Positions 10,890 through 21,800 of a stretch of DNA of 64,000 bases are shown here, piece after piece. The position numbers were made by a program, and so were the translations under genes. This DNA is from Owenia fusiformis (taxonomy: Eukaryota; Annelida; Polychaeta; Sabellida; Oweniidae): assembly GCA_903813345.2 (NCBI GenBank), contig CAIIXF020000008.1, forward strand, positions 28,710,005-28,774,004, read 5' to 3'. The first letter of the stretch is position 1. Each line of letters opens with the position of its first letter. The notes under the pieces are model-generated. The model was not told where the DNA came from, did no database searches, and saw only the letters and a list, made by a program, of their open reading frames with translations.

Positions 10890-11287
10890 TGTAACGGGGC
10901 GAGTGGAAGGCCCTTGGGTGGCAATCAAAAACAGTAGATGTAGTTAAAATGTTCTCTAAAATATCTATTTGAAATTCTCTGTGTATGTCCAGTCACACTC
11001 TAGGCAACACTAACAAGTAAAGAGACAACACCCCAACTCAGCTACATGTGAGTGAATGCTATTATATGGAATACAAAAACAGTATGAAACCATCACACCA
11101 TGAAAAGCTAAAAAAAACTGGTTTAAACAAAAGAAGCTAAAGTAGAAAGTATACAAAACAATTGAAAACATTGGAATTAAATATTTGAAACTGGTGTAAA
11201 GTAATGAAGGGACCCATTAAAATGACATGGGGGATTGGTCAATATGAATAGTAGAAATATAAACAATGTGAAAATGACCATGTTACA
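10890..11287 (-). repeat. 5' LTR of the non-autonomous retrotransposon
   Basis: 398-bp copy of the repeat at 8574, followed on the minus strand by the primer-binding-like TGGTACCAGGAGTGGGG at 10887 downward. The right flank begins TTACG. Confidence 0.8.
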
Positions 11288-13061
11288 TTACGTAACAACC
11301 AGATATAGAAGAACGAATGCATGAATAAATATAGTACATTGATTTTACAAGGTGACCAGAAAATGTGTACCTAGATATACACGGATTAACTTTTGAGTGA
11401 TGTGGGAACATGTGCTTGATCATCTGACAGACAATGCAATAATCATAAACATACTAAAGTTCAACCATTTAAACTATTTTAAATGTTAGAGCTTGGATTA
11501 ATAAATCTCCCCCATTCTTAATGTGCTCCGGTGATCCCACACAGGAGCTTTCCCATTAATAAATAATAAACTAGACTATTTGTATAATCGTATTTCATTT
11601 TATTGTACAATATGTAGATACGGCATAAATATTTACATTATGTTGAATATCTAAATCTAAAAACTATCTAATGGTATATCAAGTCATGGCCTTTCTCTTG
11701 AAAGCCCAACACTTAGTCTTGGTCTAGGTTGTTCACAGCGAGATTGGAGTCAAAATGGGATGGGCGGACAAAGATTTGAAGTTAAACAATTATTTAATAA
11801 GTATTGCCGCTAATATGCATGTACATCATAAACACAAAAAATAAATTATTTTTATCACTATAAATGATAAAATAATTTATAATTAAAATGTTAATTCTTG
11901 AAAGCATTCAGTTGAGTTTAATTCCCCAGAACCCTATACAGGGTGCCCACTTTAAAGGGGTGCTTATATCGTGGACACCCTGTATACGTACATTTATATT
12001 ATGCTCAAGGTTACTAAACACAATAATGTAGATGGAAAAGCAAGAGTTGAGAGTATTAGTTTTGAAAAATGTCATAATATTTTTTTGCCTTCGTCTGATT
12101 TCATGTCATGTCCATTTCTAAAAACATTTCCAACAGTTCTGACTTCATTTAATGACAATCCTTCAATTTTATTGTTATATGGCAAAAAAACTGAACAAGT
12201 GGAAATCATTGGGTCGTTTTTTCGAGGACATTTCTGCAGCTTAAATCTTCAATGAGTACTTTTGTATGATAAGATATCTCAATTCTTTTTTTTCATAAAA
12301 TAAATTAAGATTGTTTAGTTAAACATTGTCATGATTTTAAAAATATGCTTTCAACATTTTAGACTCTCTACCCATTAGCAATCCCCTTTTCCAACTGTTT
12401 TACAAGTATTACTCCAACACACATAGGTCTTGGTGATTTTTTCAGATTAAATAGAAGACCAAATGACAGAGTAATCTCCAACCATAAGAGCGAATGGGAT
12501 CTGTTGAAAATATGACAATTACATGTCACACTGTCAAATTCATGAAACATTGACATACTTTGACTAAAATGGGTGAAATTAAGAGTTTTGCACCCTGTTT
12601 TTTTAGAAATAATTCCATGAAGGTCACTGTGACATGCTATTCATTTCCTGGAATGATGCCAATCATATATCGGTATTTGCCATTTTTAATTCTTTGTTGG
12701 CTGATAGGGTATACATCACATTCAGTGCAATTTGAATCTATTTACGCTCGTCTCTCTTTATCATCAATGACACAGAAAGAGCAAGAAAACCACAAAAAGA
12801 TAGCAAGAATTTCCTTAGACAGTTATACCATGCACGCATTCCCTATGCAACAAGATGTGATGTCAACTTTGCTAGCTCAGCTATGCTAACTCAGAGTAAA
12901 GATTGAAATACCATGTCTAATAACTGCCAAGCTTACAAATATAAGAAAGCATCGGAAAAATATATCCTCACAATTTTTTTTCTAACTGGACCAATCATTA
13001 CTTTTATGTGTCCAGTCATTAATCTCACAAGAGAATCAACTGTATGAGCTTCACTTATATT
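11288..13061. other. Intergenic, one short hairpin
   Basis: No supported gene. An inverted repeat at 11935-11987 (CTATACAGGGTGCCCAC against GTGGACACCCTGTATA) is typical of transposon termini. Frames at 11971-12255 and 12560-12889 lack motifs or splice support. Confidence 0.5.
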
Positions 13062-16000
13062 CTAACCGTCGCTTTCATCCGTGTAATCATCAATTTCTCC
13101 TGGTCGTGGTGTTTTATCATTCTCAGAAAGTCCGTCATCATAGTCATCATCATAATTAGCAGTGTATGACTGCTCTTTGTCAGAGGCATTATCTGCATCA
13201 TCATCACTAAGAGGGAAATCAGCGCTATCAACACCTGATCCTTTCCTGCGAATAAAATCCTCATCAATCCCAGCATTCAGCAGGGTTTCCTGGTACTTTC
13301 TCTCAGCAACTTTACGGGCATTCACCTGAAGATTTCAAAGATAATGTTAAACATAATGTAAGTGTATTTGTATTTTTGTTCTTTGGTGAGCTAAATAAGT
13401 ATGTTTTTGTGAGTACTTTATTTTATAATCAAATAGGTTTTGCATATCTGATTTTTTCATTTGTATTCCTTTTTATTAGTCATTAGTTCATGAGATACCA
13501 TAACCATAATACAGAACATTTTTTCCAATGTTAAATGAGTTTTTCAAACTTCAACATTTTTCAAACATATGAGAAAATTGGCTTCAATATTGAAGTAGTG
13601 TACATGATCTTACTTGGGATTGTCTCTCAAACAGCAGGGGTTGCGAGTCCACTCTTTCTTTCATCTCATTCAACTGTTGTCTGTATTCCTCCTGCCTTGC
13701 TCTCTCTGCCTCCCTAGAGGAAAATATGTTACATTAGTAGTTGGTAAAACAAGAGAGTAGGGTATCCTGGTATATTTAGTAATACAGGGGGCTCTAACAG
13801 AGATATTGTTCGTCTGATGACACTTCCTGTTCTTTTTTTCAACCTAGCCTGAAATTTTAGTGGTGGGGAGGGCTCATAAAGAGATGCATGTATTGAGCAT
13901 CAGCTCTTTCATTAAATTTTTTTTTCTTTGAAGGCGTTAAGACCATGCAGGATCATTGTTATATTTTTAGCCTAAATATAAAAAGTGGGGGTCAAAGGAA
14001 CAATCACATACAATTGTGCCTCTTACCAGTTAGGGGAAATAAGTCTCACTGAGTCTCAGCTTGAACTGTTTTACATACTGTACTCCCAGTATTTTTATCT
14101 GCAATTTAGTTTCGCGCTTTTCGCGATTGCGGTAAATTCGTGAAAATTAATCTTCGTGAAATTGTCAATTAAATCCCTGGGGATTTGTGGAATTTCTTGT
14201 TTCCTGGGATTCCATCGCATTTCGTGTTTTGTCAAATGTTTTTAGGCGATCAATGGGATCGGGAGTACAGTATTAGATAATTTGATAGTTTTACCTCAAA
14301 GATGTATACTGTAAAACGGGTAATTTTGACACCGGGAAATTTAAGCAATTTTTCAATTTTAGGGGGTTTTAGTGCGGGAAATTTTAGCGAAATGAAGATT
14401 ATTGAAAAAAACATACGATTTAAAAATATTTACCTTTTTCAAATTACAAACCGGAAGTCGAGCACTGAACGAAAAGCTCCTTAAATACTAGTATTCATGT
14501 AGTTTTCCTGGGAATTTGCAAATTTTAGCGCCCGGTTTATTTTAACCCCGGTTTATTTTAGCGAATTGAATTTTTAGCGAAACTATAGCGATCGCAAACA
14601 ATCGCTAACAATTACCCCTGGCTAACAATACCCGTTTTACAGTATTCATGATAATTTAATTTATACCTGAAAGCTCTAAGTTTTTCCTTAGATTGCTGTT
14701 TACGGGGGACAGTTGTGTCATTTGCAATTGCTTTTTCTGCCACTTGTCGTCGCAACTTAGCCTCTTTATGGCGTCGTTTTCTTTCCCGTTCCAATTCTTC
14801 AATTTCTTTATCTACTGTCTTTTTTAGAATCCCCCTGAAAATAAAGCAAAATATTGAAATCAAATACAATATCATCAGAAATTACTTCTTGGATATTTCA
14901 AATATGTGACCATAAGAGAAAAACTGACATTAAGTCTAAGGCAATAACACTAAAAGAAAAATAATACTTAAATCTGGAGCAAGTTTCTATTAAAACATCA
15001 AAATTCTAAACTAGGTACAAATGTTTGTTCTTCAGCTGGATTCAAATTTTTTCGAGCAGGTTGTATTTTTCTTCAATTTGGCACAATTGTTTTTACAGTT
15101 GGGTGCAAATGCTTTTCAATTGGGTGCAACTTTGAATTATCAATGATCATCTAAAGGCAATCATCCTCTGACTCGGGTGGCTCATAATTTTATAGTAGTA
15201 CCTGAGTACCAGTTATTCTGGCAAGTTATCTATCTAATTTTGGGTCCAAATCTGTGAATTCACTCTGGGTAGAATAATATGTGGGAACACAGATAGTAAG
15301 AAACATTTTTTCAAGGGGTGCTGATTTTCTCCCAAACATGAAATGAGCAACCTTTCTCCAGATTGAGACTTTTGATGTTTTTGAGTCAATCGAAATTTGG
15401 AGGGGGATGGGTGACCCCATCTGACTGGACCTGGACTTACTTGCTATGGCTAGCTCGTAACTCAGCCGTGTGTGTAAATTTGGCAGGTATGGAATCTAGG
15501 GAAGTACTCATCATGGATGCAGGGCTCCATTCTAGAAAAGAAATAATGAAAAATTACATGAATATAACAATGTTTTTTTGTATTTGAATGATATGGGAGG
15601 GGAGCTATTGTTAACTACATCTCAAAATGAAATTAACTTTATTCCTCCAAGACTGTTGACTTATCACTCACTTTAATTCTTAATTATTTGCGTAAAACAT
15701 TCGTCTCTTACAGAGCTTATTAGGTCAAATAAAATATCATGTAATAGAGGTTGAGGTGCCGAACGATCTAGTAATTGTCAATCTTATCCAAATATGAAAT
15801 TAGGTAGGTGTTACAAAAGGTAACTTAGTTAATTTAGTTACAAAGGATTCAGAGAAAAGGTAGGATTCATAGAATAATGAATTTTAAACTTGTGAAATCC
15901 ATAAAATTTAACTGCCACAAAATCGTCAAATTCAAAACGTTGTAGTTATTATGGATAACCAACACTTAGGCTATATTTATTTCTCTATGACGTTAATTTA

Positions 16001-18610
16001 CTTAGATCTTACCTTGTGATGTTGATGGCCGAGCCCTGGGGTTCTGGTATGGCCATCTATTTTCCCGTAGTGTTTCTTCATCACGCATCATATCCTCATA
16101 AATTTTGTCCTTTTTGGACGGAATTTGAGAAGTCCTGAGTTTAAATGGTTTACAGACTGTTGCTTCCTTCTGCTGTTTTTGATATGCAATGTCATATTGC
16201 ATTCGTCTATGTTGTTCCTCAAAATCAGGGATATCGGGATTGATTTTTGGACGGAATTTATGCTCAGTTGTCATATGAGCCTTTTTAGCACGCTCAGCAT
16301 AAAGTTTCTTTCTCAATTTCCCAACTGTGATTTCTTTTGATCTTGCTTCCATATTTGGTGGTAATTTAGATGCACGAAGCATCTCTTCCGCCCTCATTTT
16401 TACGCGGATTTTTCTATACTCCTCTTCCTCTTGAATCCGTTCGGTGATAGAATCGTCAAGAATTGCACTGGGGGCTGGTTTTGCTTTGAACTCTTTTGAA
16501 GTTTTTTTGTTGGTGTCCTGGATTGCATATGGGGCAGAGCTTGTGCGTTGTCGTATCCTCTTTTTGTCATCTTCCCGTTTACTGAATTTGAAAGGTTTTT
16601 GCGTAGAAAGAAGAATTTCTTGACTCATTTCTCGGATAAACTGACGTCTTGATTCTTGTTTTTCTTGAAGCTCATCATACATTGGTACATACCTGTAAAT
16701 CAGAAATTCTATAATTATAATTTGATTCAATTTGTATCATATTTAGTCACATTTGTTGTAAATATAATTTAAAATAAACAATTAGACAATAGTTGTGGAA
16801 AGTTGATTAAAAGGGGTAAATGTGAAGAATGTTGATTCTTTGAAAATTCTAGTAAAAGGCAAATCAACATTTTCTTAGTTAAAACTAAATGTAGCTTAAT
16901 TTTCCATTTTGACTGTTGATGTGATTTGTTCACCACAAGCCTGACTAATCATGCTGATTAGATAAATTTCAATACATTATCCCATTCAGAAATGACTAGT
17001 ACTACCACTGGACTTTCAAGAGAAAGCCCATGATGGTAGTCAGTAAAATATAATTGGGCCAAAGTGAAGCCAATGTGTGACTGAAGCAGCCTTTGGGCCT
17101 AGAATGCTTAAATTATGTAAAATAATACTTCTTGATTTACCCTGCGTGCAGAGTCTAGTTAAACTACACTCTGCCTAGTAGAGACCATATTACAGTTTAG
17201 TAGCCCCGCCCCCACGACGGGTACCGGTGACAGTTTGCGTAATAAGTAACTTTTGACCTACGCGCTGACCTTTCTTCAACCAATCAGCGAGCTTGAAGAA
17301 ACACACACCAAATGCGTTCTAATTAAATATGCGCATGTCATTGGTCAATTCCGGGCTCAACGATGACGTCAGAAGGAATGACCATATATAGAACGTCGGT
17401 CAATTTTGGCCGACGAACACTGATTGGCGCGGTGAGTTCACAGGTTTATTTTAGTTTGAAAGAGTGAAGACGAAGCTCTCTTTTAAGAAGTGAAGTCAAA
17501 CAAATGCAAAGGGTATTCTTGATTAGCTGGTCTCTATTTTGTCTGTTTCTAGTGATAGGCCTAAGCATATATTTTCTGGGTCATCTTTACTTACACATTA
17601 GCTGGTACAGGCTGTGCTTTGAATTTCTTTTGGCATTCTTCTTCTTCAAGTCTCTCCTTCTCTTCACGTTCCTTTTCAAATTCCTGGACAGATTTACTTT
17701 TAGATTTGGATTTCTGAACATCTCTTACAGTCATCTTAAATGGCTCTGGAATTGTGATTCTGTGTCGCCATCTTGAAGTGTCTGTCAATGATTCACGACC
17801 AGCATCCTCTTTTCTTCTAGAATGTGTTGATGATGTAGAGGAGGTTACTGAATTCCTTCTCTGCTTAGGCTTTGCCTGTCTTTCTCTTGGAGCATAATCT
17901 TCAACTGAAAAATTTTCCCACATATCATCTATGCGAGCCATGGCCGATGGAACATAACGATCACTCAAATAACTCTGTTCAGATCTGAAAGATTCGTGAA
18001 GTGGTATGTCACTTCCGGAATCATATTCTTGACTGCTATTCAGCCACGCCTCTTTAGATGAGCGTACACCTGATCTTGATTTTGGCCGGCTGTGAGCGGA
18101 TGGTGGACGTGGTGGTTTTGATGCAGACATATCTCGTACACTATCCCTCACACCATGATTTAAGCTTCCACTTAAATGCCGATCAAATGATGTTGTCGAA
18201 TAGGTTGGGTCATAATTTTCTTCATTTGAGTCGTTATGATGTCCATTTACCTTTTCATTGTACAATTCCTCGCAGAGACTCAATGTCTTTTTATGGTCAT
18301 TTTTGAGTTGGACCAATCTTTCGTAAAAATTATCATCGTCAAGATCACCAAGTTCTGTCGCGATGTCTTGAATCATTTGATCTTGTGTCTCAATATGCAT
18401 GTTGAATTTTTCTTGCTTATCTTTGGATTTAGATTTTTGTCGGCGACGATTTTCGCTGTCATTTTGGACCCAGGTTTCCACATTTCTGGATCCTACACGT
18501 TCCCCAGATAATGTCCTTTCGTGTAACGATGTTCTTAATCCAGTATCTGGATTAACGGGCTGTTTAATACATGAATTTGTGACCATAGATAAACTATGAT
18601 CGGTTGCCAT
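13062..18610 (-). CDS. FAM161 family protein (centrosome / ciliary basal body), six coding exons
   Basis: Coding exons on the minus strand: 18610-17595, 16692-16013, 15531-15441, 14834-14667, 13713-13614 and 13325-13062. All joins use GT-AG sites and keep phase, giving 772 aa ending at TAG 13064-13062. The family hallmark ITIPEPFKM lies near residue 290, followed by a K/E-rich helix and the block PVPANVYVPMYDELQEKQESRRQF across the first junction (seen as two halves). Exon 2 has FKFSKRED and other charged helices; exon 5 encodes EYRQQLNEMKERV; exon 6 encodes NARKVAERKYQETL and then an acidic tail rich in D and S. FAM161A/B are known to bind microtubules at the connecting cilium, centrioles and basal body. 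The N-terminal 280 residues are low-complexity and family-poor. Whether it descends before the vertebrate A/B split needs a tree. Confidence 0.93.
14075..14273. mobile_element. MITE-like element in FAM161 intron 4
   Basis: Termini ATACTGTACTCCC and GGGAGTACAGTAT are inverted repeats enclosing about 170 bp of noncoding AT-rich sequence. It lies in the intron between FAM161 exons 4 and 5. Confidence 0.6.
14306..14645. mobile_element. Second MITE-like element in FAM161 intron 4
   Basis: Termini ATACTGTAAAACGGGTA and TACCCGTTTTACAGTAT are perfect inverted repeats. The inside has direct phrases such as ATTTTAGCG and GGTTTATTTTA. It shares the outermost ATACTGTA with the neighbour at 14075 and ends only 21 bp from the FAM161 exon 4 donor. 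Confidence 0.7.
17190..17430 (+). promoter_or_regulatory. Promoter-like block inside FAM161 intron 1
   Basis: A locally GC-richer island holds a GC box (GCCCCGCCCC, about 17202), CCAAT boxes (AACCAATCAG, CATTGGTCAA, TGATTGGC), a perfect CRE TGACGTCA (about 17364) and a TATA-like CATATATAGA at 17383. The order and spacing look like a TATA promoter reading plus, antisense to FAM161. No gene is recognised downstream, so it may be a solo LTR or a transposon promoter. Confidence 0.35.
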
Positions 18611-18874
18611 GTTTGAAATTCCAAAATAAATAAGGTGAAGGATTTCTTGCAATTTGATTGGCCGGTATTTTTAGAAGGTAATATTTTATTTCGCTAAATG
18701 ATAACAATATAAAACAATAAAACATTTTATAGCCTATATTAAATGTCAAATTTATTATTTAATATTCCTACTTGAGTTCTTAAAGGGCATGGGCATCTTA
18801 AAATCAAAATTATAATTCACATCGGGCGAAAGTTGTACTTCCGGTTGAAACAGAAAAAAATAAAATCTTACAAA
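18611..18874. promoter_or_regulatory. Shared bidirectional promoter of FAM161 and COQ6
   Basis: Only 264 bp separate the start codons of the divergent FAM161 (ATG 18610, minus) and COQ6 (ATG 18875, plus). An inverted CCAAT box (GATTGGCC) lies at about 18656 and no TATA box is evident. The promoter is inferred from the geometry. Confidence 0.7.
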
Positions 18875-21800
18875 ATGTCACTTCTTAGCATAACTGTTAC
18901 AGCCCTGCGCAATATAGTTGCTCGGGGACGTTGCTCTACATGTGTTGCATCTCAGAGATTGCTTTCAACTGATAATCATGCCACTGGCGATGACTCTGGT
19001 CCACTGTATGATGTTGTCATTTCTGGTGGCGGAATGGTCGGCTGTGCAATGGCATGTGCCTTGGGTAAGTCATGCGCTTTCAAGAGACTTGAAAAATGGA
19101 TCGAAGACAAGAATCAATTGATTTTTCTACCCAAATAATTGTCATAATTCATGTACTAATGAATAAAATAAATGCATGCAGGACCACATGTATAGAGATC
19201 ACAGCGCAGTGTGATATACATGTAGTTCTGCATGTATTCATTGTATGCATAGAGATCTGACTTATTCGATTGATACACCAGGGAGGGTGTAACTATAGTC
19301 ACGAGGGGTCATTTATCAAGCACTGCGATGACCATGCAACGTCACAGTATATCTATTTATGAACTAATCGCAGCCTTGATATCCATATGTTCAGTCAAGG
19401 TGAAGAGTTTCACATATTAGAGGGGTAGTAGTTGTATATATTAGGTATCGATATCTCACAATAATTCACTTTTTGAAAATTTCCACGGGGGGTCACTTTT
19501 GACAATTTTGGTCTAAAAATGGCCAAAATCACTTAAAATTTGTTCAGAATGATGAAAAACTGCATGATTTTGAAATAATTTTTGGCCAGGGGGGGGGGGT
19601 TGCTCAAACCCATCGAACTCCCCTGGCTACAGGCGCACCATTTTGAATACTGATAAACTTAGAAGCATGTCATGCGAGATTGGGTTTTGGGAAATGGTAT
19701 AATTCAAGTGTTATTAAAATCAAAAATATGTTTTAGGTTTAAACGAATCAGTTGAAGTCAAAAAGCATAGTGAAATCTGATTTTGAAATGGGCTAATAAA
19801 ACTAGATTCAATAAAATTGTTGTTTTTTGAATGGCAGACTCTTATGAATGTTTGTAGCTAATTATGGGTCAGTGAGATCTTTTCAGCATTATAACTTAAA
19901 ATAATATAACAGAGACAGAGGGAAGTAACTGTTATCAGGCTCTGTGCTTCAGGCTAGACTAAAATTTATATAATATTTACCTACATTTTTATTTTCAGGC
20001 CATGAAGCACTATTTGAAGGTAAAAAGATCCTCTTGCTAGAGGCTGCACCTGATAAAGGAGAATTGAAACTTCTGCCAACATATGCGAACAGAGTATGTG
20101 CGCTAAGTCCTGCTTCTACTGCCCTACTGGACAGTAAGTTTAATAGTTTCCATACTCCCTGTTAGTGTTTGTATGAAAGACCTTTTGAGCTTTGTGAACA
20201 GTATACAATTGTAGACCTCTCTTGACGTCAACTGGCAAAGTTGTATACCAATACTGTAAACCTTGAAGCTTTACTGTTGAGGTATACACTTATGCCAGTT
20301 GACCGAATAGAGAGGTTAACAATTGTTTTGTTAGTCTGAAGAATATAATAATTGGAAGGATGTATTATCGAATATCACATAAACATATTTGATAAGTGTA
20401 GGTATCATATTTTAGCAAAAAAGTCCCCAAACTGTAGAATATTTGTAATTTTTTTCGCAACTTTATTTTTTCAATTTTTTTCAAAATTAAAAAAATTTCA
20501 ACTTTTTTTCAAAAGTAGCGGTCAACAGTACTGAGTAGTGGTCAACAGTACATATTGTTGACCGCTCATCAACCAATCAGAACTGAATTGAGGTACTAAC
20601 AATATAAGTTGTAACCCCTCTGTCACAATGGTCAGTAAACCGTTGATATAATCATATAATTGAAAGTTCGAAAAAAGTTAATAGCCTAACTTAAAAAGTA
20701 ACAACTCATTATTCAAAACATGTGAAAATTGCATACTGGTCACTTTTTGAAATAAGGAGAATGTGTTTATTTGACATCCTGTACAATGAAATAATTTCAG
20801 GTTTTGGAGCATGGGAACATATTGTTGGAATGCGAGCCCAGCCAGTAAAGAGGATGCAGGTGACTTGAATATATTTTTATTACCTTTCAATGCAGAAGTG
20901 AACCTAGATTTTACAAGGAAGTTTCAGCAAATTTGAAAAAGAGGCCCATTAATTGAGGTTATACAAAATTATTTATCCCAACAATTTTTGGGTCCATATT
21001 ATTTGTGGGCTCATCCTAGGGGGGGGGGGGGTGGGGGGTGGGGGGTGGGTGGAGACCCCTGGATCTGCCAGTGAATTTTAGAACCAGAATTAGAGACTGA
21101 GCCCATAATAAATAATCCAAAGGAATCATACATTATCAGTAACACATGCATCTCTGTGCTAAAATAATAGATTTTATGTGTTTTTAGGTTTGGGAATCCT
21201 GCTCGGATTCAATGATCACATTTAACAAAGACAACATGCAGGGCACTTTAGCTCATATTGTCGAAAATGATGTCACACAGGACGCAATAACACGACAGCT
21301 CAACAAAGTTAAAGATAGGGTCGAGATCCGTTATGAGACTAAAGTGAAGAAATACAAGATGCCTAAGCCTATGTCCAATATGACAAAACTTGATAGTCCA
21401 TGGGTGAAATTACGTCTTGAGAATGGGGATGCTCTTCAAACGCGGCTTTTGGTATGTGTTTTTAAATTTGATTTTCTTCAAGCCAGTTAGGTGCTTAGGT
21501 TTTGTCGATAACATGTTTCATAAGCATGTTCAGTGGTCATTCATATCTTTGAATATTAGCAAAAACAAGTAAATAAAAAAGTAGTTCCTTATCTACATGT
21601 ATGTATGTATCTAGAAGTCCTTTGAACAGATATTTAATTTTGTAATTGCATGACACATAATGAAAAATGGCAGCCATTTTGTGTCATTTTAGTTTACTCT
21701 GAGGAATGTGTGATCTATAGCCTGAATGTGACGTTATAACTTGAATGTATTCATTGTAGATTGGCGCAGATGGGTTCCGGTCTCTGGTAAGGGAAAGTTG

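Larger units (their letters stand above)
8574..11287 (-). mobile_element. Non-autonomous LTR retrotransposon
   Basis: Two near-identical direct repeats of about 400 bp (8574-8973 and 10890-11287) start TGTAAC and end GTTACA, as LTRs do. Differences are few (a 2-bp deletion and scattered substitutions), so insertion is fairly recent. The flanks share TTAC, a possible 4-bp target duplication. Read on the minus strand, the LTR at 10890-11287 is followed after two bases by TGGTACCAGGAGTGGGG, a primer-binding-site-like string starting TGG. The internal 1.9 kb has one protein frame and no protease, RT, RNase H or integrase. No clear polypurine tract precedes the other LTR. It must rely on proteins from another element. 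Confidence 0.8.

Noticed and set aside
12560-12889. 109-codon plus frame
   Set aside because: No recognisable motif, signal or splice context; consistent with chance in AT-rich DNA.
17504-18599. Plus-strand frames opposite FAM161 exon 1
   Set aside because: Antisense shadows of a clear family coding exon, rich in F/L/H as expected from a reversed charged sequence.
19065-19138. Extension of COQ6 exon 1 past GTAAGT
   Set aside because: Read-through of intron 1; the donor at 19064/19065 joins in phase to exon 2.
21452-21490. Extension of COQ6 exon 4 past GTATGT
   Set aside because: Intron read-through; exon 5 continues the conserved GADG motif.
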